Source of the DNA: Fibrobacterota bacterium
Lineage (GTDB): Bacteria > Fibrobacterota > Chitinivibrionia > Chitinivibrionales > FEN-1185
Length of the DNA: 64,000 nt
Reading direction: 5' to 3'
NCBI GenBank assembly: GCA_003165595.1
Contig: PLWQ01000013.1
Location: 1 to 64,000 of the forward strand
Positions 40,919 to 49,663 of the stretch are shown one piece after another; within the stretch, counting starts at the first letter, position 1, and every line of letters starts with the position of its first letter. The translations under genes and the position numbers were made by a program. The notes under the pieces were generated by a model. The model made no database searches. It saw only the letters and a list, made by a program, of their open reading frames with translations, and was not told the origin of the DNA.

Positions 40919-43612
40919 TTACATCTCCGCAATAATCTCTCTCACGCATGCCGCAATCTGGTCCGCTGTCGAATACGGCGTTATCAACTTCGCCCTGATG
41001 AGGCTCTGAAAGGTGAGCGGCGGCCCGAACGTGATGGTCGGCGAAACTTTCCCGCCGGTAAACAATCTGGGCAAGCCGCCTTGCGGCCAGATTTCCATGG
41101 TTCCGCGCACCCTCACAGGCACGATGGTCGCGTTCACTTCGAGCATGAGAAGGCCGATGCCTGACTTGAATTTCCTGAGCTCGCCGGTCCTGGTGGGGCC
41201 GGATTCGGGAAACACGAGCAGATTATTGCCGTCCTTGAGCACGGCAATTGACGTGCGGAGAATGGCCGCGACATCATCATCCCGCTTGACGGGAAGGATG
41301 TGAGCGGAGAGCGAGACGAGCAAGGGCGCAGGCAGCAGCTCGCGGCCGCCGATTACGAACGTTTTTTTCCTGATCGGTTGTGCAAGTGAATACAGTATCC
41401 ACAAAGGGTCTAATACGCTCTGGCGGTTCGCGCACAGGATGATCGACTTGTGCGCCGGGACCCCTTCGGCGCCCGATGCGGAAATGTTCCACAAGACGCT
41501 GCTCGCTCCGCTGGCCACCAGCGGTATGGCGGACGTGATGGCGGCCGCCGCTGCGGCCGGATACGGCGCGGGAAGCTTGGAACCTACGATCCGCTGCTTG
41601 ATGTCCGTGACGGTCTCGGCGCAGCCCGTGGCGCTTGCTCCGGAAACATGGTCCATTGCGGCGGTATACACATCTCCCAGGGTTTCCAATTTCACAAAAT
41701 CTTCTTCCGGGAACGTAAAACAGAATTTGCGTTCGACCATGCACATGAGGTCGAGCTTCTTCATGGAGTCCAGGCCCAGGTCGAGTTCGAGGTTCAGGGA
41801 TGGCGGCAGCTTCGCCTGGTCGCTTTTATTGGAGACCTTTGCGGCAAACGCCGCGATGGTCCGGTATTCCTCGGTGAGCATGAGCCCCGCGTCCATTGCC
41901 GAGACCGCCTGCTTTCCCCGTGGGGCCTGGAATGATTCCTTGAGCGAATAGTACAACTCCCGCAGCTCGTGTTTCTTGAGTTTCTTCGACGTGGTCCGGG
42001 GAAGCGGGTCGTAGACAACCGCGAAATCGGTGATCTTCTTGTAGGAGGGAAGGTCCCGGCCCAGGCGCAGCACCTCGTTGCGCACGATATCGGCGGCCTC
42101 TCCGGCCGGCAAGTTCCGGCGTATGTCCTTGGACGGCACGATGAGGGCGGCCGCGATTTCCTTGCCCTTGAGCGCGGCGGAGAACACGCCGATTTCTTCG
42201 ATGCACTCCGACGCCGAATAGAAATCCTCCAGTTCGTCCGGATATACGTTTTTCCCGCTGTCGAGCACGATTACGTCCTTGATGCGGCCTGAAATAAAGA
42301 TGAACCCGTCTTTGTCAAGCCTACCCAGATCGCCGGTGTGAAACCAGCCGTCGGCGTCGAACGCTTTCGCGGTGAGCGACTCGTTGTTAAGGTATCCGGA
42401 AAACACATTGGTGCCGCGAAAGCACACCTCGCCGATGCCGGAAGCGTCCGGGTTGTCGATTTTTACTTCGTTCTCGGCGAGCGGCACGCCAACGCTGCTC
42501 AATTTCGGTCTTTCCAGAGGGCACAGGGTAATTGCGCCGAACGTCTCCGAAAGGCCATATCCTTCCACGATGTTAAATCCCATGAGCTTGAAGCCGTTAA
42601 AGATGTTCTTCTGGATGGATGCTCCGCCGGAAATAATGATGCTGAGTCGTCCGCCGAAATTCTTGTGGACAGAGGAGAACAGCTTTGCCCGGAACCTCTG
42701 ACCCAGAAGACCGCCGAGAGTGAGGGAAACGAACTTCATTGCCGCAAATATGGTCTGTACCGCAAATCCTTTGGATTTTACATTCTGGTTGATGCTGTTG
42801 TAAAAAAGTTGCAGCATTTTCGGGACGGCGGGGAGCATGGAAACTTTCTTTTCGCGAAGCCCTTCCATGAGGAGCGAACCCTTTACCGTGGGAATGAGCA
42901 CGATGTCGAGTCCGCCTCCGAGTGCACCCGGAAGGCAGGCGCAGGCGCCGAAGACGTGATGCAGCGGCAGTACGGCCATCATGGTGTCTCCCGGCCCCAC
43001 GTGCATGCGGGGAATTGCGGAAAGCGAAATCGCGGTAAAATTCTTCTGGCACAGCACAACGCCTTTTGCCTTGCCGGTTGTGCCTGATGTAAAGATGACC
43101 ACCGTCGGATCGTCCGGGGAAAACGTTCCGGAAAGAACGTCGTCGGACGGGTCGCCCTGGGCACAAAACGATGCAAAGGTCCTTTCTGCGTCCGCGAACG
43201 CCTCGTCGTCGACAATCACCTGCGAGATGCTGGAAATTTCCGCGCGCATCTCATCAAAAAGGACGGCAAAGCCCTTGGAACAGAAGACGAACTTGGGACG
43301 AGTCTGGAACACGATTTCCCGGATTTCCGGCGCAGGAAGGTTGGGGTCCACGGGAACGGTTTTCCCGCCGGCAAGGAAACCGGCATGCCAGGCGAGCACC
43401 CATTCGGGCGTATTGTCTCCGATTATGACAATAACGTCGGTTGGGGCATACCCGCTTTTGCGAAGCGCCGACGCCAATCTGTTAAGGTCGCGGTGAAAGT
43501 CGTGATAGGTCCAGGTCCGGTACTGTTTGTTGCGCTTGATGTGCATGCATGGACCTGCTGAGTTGCGCGCTATCGAATCGCGGAGGATGTCAGCATACAC
43601 GTGAGGGTTCAT
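40919..43612 (-). CDS. Fusion of acyl-AMP ligase, acyl carrier protein and PlsC-like acyltransferase
   Basis: An 897-residue cytosolic or membrane-associated protein. Residues 1-560 are an adenylate-forming fatty-acid ligase (TSGTTGKAKG from 175, EGYGLSETFGA, GWFHTGDLG). Residues 570-640 are a carrier protein with the phosphopantetheine Ser616 in LGLDSMKKLD. The last 210 residues are a PlsC/LPLAT acyltransferase with FPESGPTRTGELRKFKSGIG. In the HX4D motif the His is Arg730 (ANRQSVLDPLW), which would disable the standard mechanism. E. coli Aas joins PlsC and ligase in the opposite order and sits beside the LplT lysophospholipid transporter; here an MFS gene is 1 bp upstream, so lysophospholipid repair is a plausible role, with the reservation of the missing His. 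Confidence 0.88.
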   Translation of the reverse strand: MNPHVYADILRDSIARNSAGPCMHIKRNKQYRTWTYHDFHRDLNRLASALRKSGYAPTDVIVIIGDNTPEWVLAWHAGFLAGGKTVPVDPNLPAPEIREIVFQTRPKFVFCSKGFAVLFDEMRAEISSISQVIVDDEAFADAERTFASFCAQGDPSDDVLSGTFSPDDPTVVIFTSGTTGKAKGVVLCQKNFTAISLSAIPRMHVGPGDTMMAVLPLHHVFGACACLPGALGGGLDIVLIPTVKGSLLMEGLREKKVSMLPAVPKMLQLFYNSINQNVKSKGFAVQTIFAAMKFVSLTLGGLLGQRFRAKLFSSVHKNFGGRLSIIISGGASIQKNIFNGFKLMGFNIVEGYGLSETFGAITLCPLERPKLSSVGVPLAENEVKIDNPDASGIGEVCFRGTNVFSGYLNNESLTAKAFDADGWFHTGDLGRLDKDGFIFISGRIKDVIVLDSGKNVYPDELEDFYSASECIEEIGVFSAALKGKEIAAALIVPSKDIRRNLPAGEAADIVRNEVLRLGRDLPSYKKITDFAVVYDPLPRTTSKKLKKHELRELYYSLKESFQAPRGKQAVSAMDAGLMLTEEYRTIAAFAAKVSNKSDQAKLPPSLNLELDLGLDSMKKLDLMCMVERKFCFTFPEEDFVKLETLGDVYTAAMDHVSGASATGCAETVTDIKQRIVGSKLPAPYPAAAAAAITSAIPLVASGASSVLWNISASGAEGVPAHKSIILCANRQSVLDPLWILYSLAQPIRKKTFVIGGRELLPAPLLVSLSAHILPVKRDDDVAAILRTSIAVLKDGNNLLVFPESGPTRTGELRKFKSGIGLLMLEVNATIVPVRVRGTMEIWPQGGLPRLFTGGKVSPTITFGPPLTFQSLIRAKLITPYSTADQIAACVREIIAEM

Positions 43613-43613
43613 G

Positions 43614-44831
43614 TCAGACTCCGCCGGACGCGGGTTCCTTTACAAACAGGGCGACAATGAGGAATGCGACGCCGCTCATGCACGATCCGAAAATAAAAGG
43701 GGCCGCGGGGGCAAGGGAGAAAAGAAATCCTGCGATCACGCTTGCCGGCAACAGGCCTACTCCCACGATGGTATGGAAAAATCCCAGCGCGGTCGCCTTT
43801 GAGTCCCTGGGCGAAAGGTCGCCCACGAACGCCTTTTCCACGCCCTCCGTCATGGCATAGTACACGCCGTAGACAATCCAGAAAACCCACAACAGCGACG
43901 AATGCTCTTTCGTCATGAGTCCGAAAGATCCGTACACCACGGCGTACAGGGCATAGCCTGCCACAAGGACTCTGCGGCGGCCGATGGCATCCGAAAGCCG
44001 TCCGAAGAAACCGGACAAAACCGTTGACGAAAGGTTGAAAACCAGGTACATGAGAATAACGCCCGACAGGGCGACGCCGAGGTCCATGCTGCGAAGGAGG
44101 AGAAACTGGTTTGAGGAATTGCCGAGAGTAAAGAAGCACTGCGCCAGGAAGAAAATCCTCAGGTTGCGGTCGTATTTCCGGACATCGAGGTTGGGACGGG
44201 GCTTTTCCTTGCCTGCGCCCGCGGGCCGGGTCTCTTTGACGAAAAAAAGGAAAACGACCCCCAGGAACGCGGGGGCGACCGACACGGCAAACAACAGGTA
44301 AAACGCGTTAATGTCGCGAAGGGTTTTGGAAACGGGGTCCAGAAAATGGCGGCACACCATATAACAGACGGCAACGCCGAGGGTCGCCCCCGCAAAATCC
44401 ATTCCCCGCTGAAGGCCGAAAGCAGCGCCCTGGCGTTTCGGCTCGGTGGATTCGTAAATGAGCGCGTCGCGGGGAGCGGTGCGGATGCCTTTGCCCACTC
44501 TGTCGAAGAATCGTGAGATCAGAACAAAGTACCAGCCCGCATACGCGAGGAACAGCAGGAGCTTGGAAACCGCCGAAAGCCCGTAGCCGACAATGGCCGG
44601 CGCTTTACGAAGTTGAATCTTGTCCGAATAATATCCCGCGAAAACCTTAAGCAGGCTCGCCGTGGATTCGGCGACGCCTTCGATAATGCCGAGCGCCGGT
44701 CCGACAAGCGCCTTTTGTGAAGCGAGCACCGTGGACACGAATGCCTGGATGAGCGGGTAGATCATCTCCGTGGAAACGTCGGTAAAGAATGACGTAAATC
44801 CGGTGAGAATGACATTGCGATTATAGTTCAT
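43614..44831 (-). CDS. MFS transporter
   Basis: A 405-residue transporter with about twelve membrane segments. The MFS loop motif is seen as FAGYYSDKIQLRK between helices 2 and 3 and GRLSDAIGRRR between 8 and 9. Its stop is 1 bp before the ligase/acyltransferase start, and its start overlaps the end of the HDAC-like gene by 11 bp, so all three are translationally linked. By analogy with LplT-Aas it may flip or import lysophospholipid, but its RTAPRDALIYEST phrase also fits drug-efflux members; substrate is inference. Confidence 0.85.
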   Translation of the reverse strand: MNYNRNVILTGFTSFFTDVSTEMIYPLIQAFVSTVLASQKALVGPALGIIEGVAESTASLLKVFAGYYSDKIQLRKAPAIVGYGLSAVSKLLLFLAYAGWYFVLISRFFDRVGKGIRTAPRDALIYESTEPKRQGAAFGLQRGMDFAGATLGVAVCYMVCRHFLDPVSKTLRDINAFYLLFAVSVAPAFLGVVFLFFVKETRPAGAGKEKPRPNLDVRKYDRNLRIFFLAQCFFTLGNSSNQFLLLRSMDLGVALSGVILMYLVFNLSSTVLSGFFGRLSDAIGRRRVLVAGYALYAVVYGSFGLMTKEHSSLLWVFWIVYGVYYAMTEGVEKAFVGDLSPRDSKATALGFFHTIVGVGLLPASVIAGFLFSLAPAAPFIFGSCMSGVAFLIVALFVKEPASGGV

Positions 44832-45822
44832 GATTTGCTGTCAACTTGTTCTCAGGCTCATACTCCAGCAGCGTCTTTACATGCGCGCATACCGCCCCGG
44901 CCAGATCCTCGGGAGTGTAGCCGCCCTCGAGCACCGACACGATTCTGTCGCCGCAGTTGCGGTGCGCGATGCCCATTACAATGCGCGTGAGCGCGGCAAA
45001 GCCTTCGTCCGACATGTCAAAGCAGCCGAGCTTGTCGTTTGCGTGGCCGTCGAAGCCGGCTGACACAATCACGAAATCGGGTTTGAACGCATCGGCCCTC
45101 GGCACGAGCATCTGGGTACATACTCCGGCAAAATCATCGTCGACCGCGCCGCACGGCATGTTGACGTTAATGTTGAATCCGAGGCCCTGGCCTTTCCCTT
45201 GCTTTTCCGGATAGCCGGTGCCGGGATAGGCAAGGGCATAATGCGTGGAAAAATACAGCACGCTCGGGTCGTCGTAAAACGACGCCTCGGTGCCGTTTCC
45301 GTGGTGGAAGTCCCAATCGACAATGAGGACCTTTGGCATTTTGCAAACATCCTGGGCATATTTCGCCGCTATGGCGACATTGTTGTAGAAGCAAAAGCCT
45401 TCTTCCCGGCCGGTATTGAGCGAGTGATGCCCCGGCGGGCGCACGGCGCAGAACGCATTTCGGACTGCACCCTGGCACACGGCCTTGACAGCCGCGAGAG
45501 CCCCGCCCACCGCAAGCTCGGCCACCGGGCCAATGGTCTTGAGAGCCTGAATTGCCGTGACGTGCGCCTCGGTATGAATCTTGCGGATGTGCGGGACAAC
45601 ACGGGTGAGCGGCGCGAGTCTGGTTACACGCTTGGCAAGCCCGGTAGCTTCCATCCTGCGCCCGATTGCCGCAAGTCGCTCCGGGCTTTCCGGGTGACCA
45701 AAGTCAAGTTCGTAGGACATGAACGCGTCTTCGAAGACATAGCCGGTGAGGTGATGGACGGAACCCGGGAGCGACGCTTGTTGTTCCGATATTTCTTTTT
45801 GGGTCACGAGCTGACGCTCCAC
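44821..45822 (-). CDS. HDAC-superfamily amidohydrolase
   Basis: A 333-residue zinc hydrolase of the class II HDAC/acetoin-utilisation/acetylpolyamine amidohydrolase group. Motifs: PESPERL near the N-terminus, RPPGHHSL (general base His pair), DWDFHHGNGT (zinc Asp and His), STHY, SAGFDGHANDKLG (zinc Asp) and LEGGY. All catalytic residues are present. GTG 45822 is the start read. It is first in the operon with MFS and the ligase-acyltransferase fusion. It may deacylate small amines or lipids here; bacterial members also act on acetylpolyamines. Confidence 0.9.
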   Translation of the reverse strand: MERQLVTQKEISEQQASLPGSVHHLTGYVFEDAFMSYELDFGHPESPERLAAIGRRMEATGLAKRVTRLAPLTRVVPHIRKIHTEAHVTAIQALKTIGPVAELAVGGALAAVKAVCQGAVRNAFCAVRPPGHHSLNTGREEGFCFYNNVAIAAKYAQDVCKMPKVLIVDWDFHHGNGTEASFYDDPSVLYFSTHYALAYPGTGYPEKQGKGQGLGFNINVNMPCGAVDDDFAGVCTQMLVPRADAFKPDFVIVSAGFDGHANDKLGCFDMSDEGFAALTRIVMGIAHRNCGDRIVSVLEGGYTPEDLAGAVCAHVKTLLEYEPENKLTANHEL

Positions 45823-45963
45823 AAAACAGAATAGGGGTGATGGGATGAACTTAAAATAATGTTTTGGCGACTATTCGATTACATAAATGAAGCCCGGGAA
45901 CAAGACGATTGTTCTACTACTTATAATCAGCACGGTCCGATAGAAGGGCCTGGAAGGTGTAGC

Positions 45964-47583
45964 ATGAAAAGAACCGGGAATGTTCTTGCGGTAATAGTAT
46001 CCGGCCTGGCAATTCTGACGATTGTAAATCCAGCCCCTTCCCAGACGGTCTATCCGCCGACAATAAAGATTCCCGTCACCTATTACGATTTTCATTCCGA
46101 CAGGAGCAATCCCGAATTCGAGCAGCCGTGCATGGCGGGCATTTATGCGGGAACGGTGGCAGATACACTGGACGCAAATCGTAGTCCTTTTCTTGGGCCT
46201 TCACCCTACCTTGATTACGGAATCACGAAATGGTTCAGGCCGTGGGCGCCGGGTGATTTCAGGGCGCCATCGTATCAAAAAGTATCGGGAGGGGAGTTTG
46301 ACGCGGTGATTGCGTATGCGGGAATGGCGACGGTAAATTTCGACACTTCTTTTAAGAATGTGGTGATACAGGATTCTCTGACATTTCGATATGTACCAGG
46401 GTCATTGGGAATATATGAGTATTCCGATTCCTCCTTTCTCCCTCTTGACGGAAAGGGATTCGGCAACGAGGGGCTTGGTCACAACTATTCATTCACCATG
46501 CACTTTGGGTATTCGGGCCTTGCCCTCGGGCGCAACCAGACCCTCAAGTTTGAGGCCGGTGATGACATGTGGGTTTTTGTTGACGGCAAGCTGGTGAAGG
46601 ATCTCGGCGGTATCCACACGCCCAAAAGCGCCTTGCTCAACCTCGACAGCGTGCCCGGGGACAAAACGGCATACCATGATCTCGACGTCTTTTACGCGCA
46701 ACGGCACTCGCCTTCGTCAATAATTAGGATGCAGGTCTGTCTGGTTGCGGACCTTATCGGGCCGACGAGGTTGTTCATGAACCTTGTGCCGCGTTCGGAT
46801 ACAATAATCGCCGGAGACAGCGTGGTCTTCGTCGCGGCAATCATCGACAATCTTGCCAAGGTTCATCCCGAGTTCGACACGTGCATCCATTGGAGTATCG
46901 TTCCGTCCAATTCAAACAGCTGGCTGAGTTCCACGGTTGGCAGCCGTGTCACCTTTCATGCGGTCGGGGCCTACCAGAACAATATTGTCATCGCATGTTT
47001 TTCGGATCCGGTCTTGCCCACCATGGAGTTTATCAGCGCGGACACCCTCTATGTAAAGCCTGGAACGGACTTGCAGTGGTCTGTCGAACCGTATCCGCCT
47101 TCACTTCCCGCCGTGTTGAGCGGCCATGCGTCGCTCGATTCGCTGACATTTTTGGTAAACGACAGTCAGAAAATCGTCGCCGCACTGTTCCGGGATCGCT
47201 ATGGAAATTTCGCCTGCTTCGACACAAATGCAACTTGGCAGGTCCAGGAAAATCCCGGCGTCATCAGGGTTTCTGCGCCCGACGAGCCGTACATTGCCGT
47301 GATAGACAGGATTTCTGCGGGAACCGCCTCCATTAAAGTTGTGAGCCGTTTGTTGACAAAAACGATAGCGGTCGTTGTGTCCGGCGGCACAAAGGCGAAG
47401 ACCTTGGAGACGCTTTCGGCTTTGCAAATACCCAGGGTGACAAAGGAATATTTCAACCTGCGCGGCCGGAAACTGCCGTCGAACTTCTACGGCCTCACGC
47501 ATGCCAACGGCTTGGTGTTCGAACGCGTGATCGAACCGTCGGGAAATGTGCACATTACGAAAAGGCTGGGAACGTTCGAGTGA
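45964..47583 (+). CDS. Fibro-slime domain protein 1 (short form)
   Basis: A 539-residue secreted protein from ATG 45964 with GGAAGG upstream. Signal peptide ends PAPSQ. The fibro-slime domain spans about 30-270: VPVTY-type opening (IPVTYYDFHSDRSNPEF), the NYSF motif and GDDMWVFVDGKLVKDLGGIH around residue 200, ending DVFYAQRHSP. It is followed by an Ig-like unit (SDTIIAGDSVVFVAAI) and one module-A unit (VAALFRDRYGNFACFD). The C-terminus differs from the other three: FNLRGRKLPSNFYGL...KRLGTFE, a short DxxGR sorting-like tail. It is the first and smallest of four family members in this region. In Fibrobacter such proteins are linked to the cell surface and to cellulose adhesion. Confidence 0.87.
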   Translation: MKRTGNVLAVIVSGLAILTIVNPAPSQTVYPPTIKIPVTYYDFHSDRSNPEFEQPCMAGIYAGTVADTLDANRSPFLGPSPYLDYGITKWFRPWAPGDFRAPSYQKVSGGEFDAVIAYAGMATVNFDTSFKNVVIQDSLTFRYVPGSLGIYEYSDSSFLPLDGKGFGNEGLGHNYSFTMHFGYSGLALGRNQTLKFEAGDDMWVFVDGKLVKDLGGIHTPKSALLNLDSVPGDKTAYHDLDVFYAQRHSPSSIIRMQVCLVADLIGPTRLFMNLVPRSDTIIAGDSVVFVAAIIDNLAKVHPEFDTCIHWSIVPSNSNSWLSSTVGSRVTFHAVGAYQNNIVIACFSDPVLPTMEFISADTLYVKPGTDLQWSVEPYPPSLPAVLSGHASLDSLTFLVNDSQKIVAALFRDRYGNFACFDTNATWQVQENPGVIRVSAPDEPYIAVIDRISAGTASIKVVSRLLTKTIAVVVSGGTKAKTLETLSALQIPRVTKEYFNLRGRKLPSNFYGLTHANGLVFERVIEPSGNVHITKRLGTFE

Positions 47584-47730
47584 CGCTCATCGGGCCATCT
47601 CCGCTATGTTAATCGATGGCTCTTGCCTGATTGGAAATCATCGAGCCGACCACATGACGGGTTTGGTTGTGGGCTGCGGGCGAAGCGGCTCAGTCGGCGT
47701 TTTCAATCCACAATCTGAAATCTACAATTC

Positions 47731-48909
47731 TTACAAGCTCTCCATCAAAATCTTCTTCAAATCGTCTTTGTCAAGCATCACCGGGTTGTTCTTGTTGCCC
47801 GTCTTCTCCACGATGGCCGACACCGACGACGGCGTTACGCCGTATGCGCCGAGTTTAGGGAGCCCCAGGACGCGCGCGTATTCCGCAAGCTTTTGCACGA
47901 GCATGTCGCAGGTTTCCTCGGCGGTGTCGCCGCGACTGCCGCACAGCACTTCTCCGGCCTGCGCGAATTTGATAAGGTGGGGAAGCGAGTCTTCCCTGCC
48001 GGCCAGTCTTTCTACGGTAACGCGTACCGCGGGCGCCAGGAGCGCGCCGCAGACAACGCCGTGCGGCACGGAGAACATGCCGCCGATTGACGAGGCGAAC
48101 CCGTGCACGACGCAGAGCCCCGCGTTGGCAAGCGTGATGCCCGACATGAGTGCGCCGTAGGCGAGGTTCGTTCGCACGCTAGCGTCCTGCGCGGCGTTGG
48201 TGCATGCGGGAATGAGGCTGTCTTTGACCCGTTCCATTCCGCTCACCGCAAGCATGTCGGTGAGCACGGTCGCCTTTGTTGACACATAGGATTCCAGGAG
48301 CTGTGCGAGCGCGTCGAGGCCGCAGGCTGCGGTGATTGCCGGCGGGCAGGAAAGCGTGAGCAGCGGGTCGACAATGGCGACATCGGGCATGAAGTTGTCG
48401 TGGCGAAGCGATTTCTTGAACCCGGCGGGTCCCACGCTGCTGAGCACCGCATTCCTGGTGGCTTCGCACCCGGTGCCGGCCGTGGTCGGTATCGCAACAA
48501 ATGGAATCTTTGTGCCCGGGTGGACCTTGAAGCCCACGTCTTCCAGATAGTCTGTTACTCCCTCGTTGAGCGGCAACATGGCCGAAATCGCCTTGCCCGC
48601 ATCGATAACGCTTCCGCCTCCGACCGACAGCACCGCGGAAATCCCGCGGCCCGCGTTTGCGGTAACCGCTTTGTCGACGTCGGCAGGAGTGGGCTCGCCC
48701 GCTATTTCCCATTCGTAAAACTCGATCCCGTCGCTTTTGAGGCTGTCCGCTATTAGGGCGTGAGCGCCGCCATTGGAGAGCGAGTGCCTGCCGCGAATCC
48801 AGAGAACGGTTTTTCCGAACGCCGAGACTGCGCTCCCGACCGTTTCGGCCCGGTGCGCACCGAACTGTATTGCTGGGAGGCGGGAGAATAAAAACGGTCT
48901 TATCGCCAT
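47731..48909 (-). CDS. Iron-containing (group III) alcohol dehydrogenase
   Basis: A 392-residue Fe-ADH. NAD-binding GGGSVIDAGKAI and the signature AIPTTAGTGCEAT are present. Metal ligands seen are Asp199 (GLDALAQ), the first His in VVHGFASSIGG and the His in SVPHGVV. The second usual ligand of the DALTH motif is Gln203, a variation found in some branches. It overlaps the end of the ABM gene by 10 bp, so the two are co-translated. It probably reduces or oxidises a short-chain alcohol, aldehyde or lactaldehyde. The pair is inserted, in opposite orientation, within the fibro-slime array. Confidence 0.92.
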   Translation of the reverse strand: MAIRPFLFSRLPAIQFGAHRAETVGSAVSAFGKTVLWIRGRHSLSNGGAHALIADSLKSDGIEFYEWEIAGEPTPADVDKAVTANAGRGISAVLSVGGGSVIDAGKAISAMLPLNEGVTDYLEDVGFKVHPGTKIPFVAIPTTAGTGCEATRNAVLSSVGPAGFKKSLRHDNFMPDVAIVDPLLTLSCPPAITAACGLDALAQLLESYVSTKATVLTDMLAVSGMERVKDSLIPACTNAAQDASVRTNLAYGALMSGITLANAGLCVVHGFASSIGGMFSVPHGVVCGALLAPAVRVTVERLAGREDSLPHLIKFAQAGEVLCGSRGDTAEETCDMLVQKLAEYARVLGLPKLGAYGVTPSSVSAIVEKTGNKNNPVMLDKDDLKKILMESL

Positions 48910-49211
48910 TTGTTTTTATCCAGCGGTTTCACCACCGTGTAGGGAATGCCTTCGCGAGGCTTTTGCATCCAGTCTTCAACGGTTTTTTTCCATTCGAGAT
49001 AATGAGGCGTCTTCTTGTGGGCCGCAGCCGCTTCTTCGGTCTCGTATGCCTCGTAAAGCATGAACCGGCTCGGATCATCCGCGTCTTGCAGAACGTCGAA
49101 GCGCAGATTACCGCGCTCGCGTACCGACGCCTCGTGGTTCTTGACCGTGGCCTCAATGAACTTGGTGATCGAATCCGGCTTCACCTGTATCATGACGGCT
49201 GTGACGATCAT
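48900..49211 (-). CDS. ABM-family monooxygenase-like protein
   Basis: A 103-residue ferredoxin-like-fold protein from ATG 49211, behind GGAGG. The pattern VTAVMIQVKPDSITKFIEAT, NLRFDVLQDADDPSRFMLYE and AAAAHKKTPHY is the antibiotic-biosynthesis-monooxygenase (ABM)/LsrG/YgiN family. Members oxidise quinones or isomerise small sugars phosphates; many do not need cofactors. Co-transcribed with the Fe-ADH, so a small-carbonyl pathway is likely. Confidence 0.85.
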   Translation of the reverse strand: MIVTAVMIQVKPDSITKFIEATVKNHEASVRERGNLRFDVLQDADDPSRFMLYEAYETEEAAAAHKKTPHYLEWKKTVEDWMQKPREGIPYTVVKPLDKNKWR

Positions 49212-49663
49212 ACGTGGCCTCCTTGTTTGATAATCGCGCTGTGCGGAGATGGAGTGCGCGTGTTGCGCGCACAATTATCCATTGGGTGCAAAATTCCCGG
49301 GCCGCGCGGTCAAGAGCCCTGCCTTGTTCAACGCATGCAGACCCGGGTTCAAATAATAGGGGCAATCACAAGACCCGTGGCGATTTTTCCCTCACTGACA
49401 ACCAAAATATAAATACCTGAAAAACTTGGAGTACGAGATTTTTTTTTATATATTTGTTATAAGGGATTGGGAAGCGCTTGTATTGCCCAAGCTGTCGACG
49501 CATTAAGCGATTAACTTCTTGAAAATCCCTCAAGATCTATTGAACCCGGCGTATGGAACGGGCGACTATTTAGTGTGAGTACCGGGTTCTGCCAAATTTG
49601 TCAAGAGGGCCACGTACAATTCTTTAATGGACAACTGCTTGCAAGCGGGAGGTTAGTTGACTT
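49212..49663. other. Intergenic region upstream of fibro-slime 2
   Basis: AT-rich stretch 49430-49460 with TATATATTTGTTATAA may hold the promoter for the plus-strand gene, though a matching -35 is not clear. The leader after it is about 200 nt and ends in GGGAGG some 12 bp before the ATG. No gene or RNA recognised. Confidence 0.5.
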
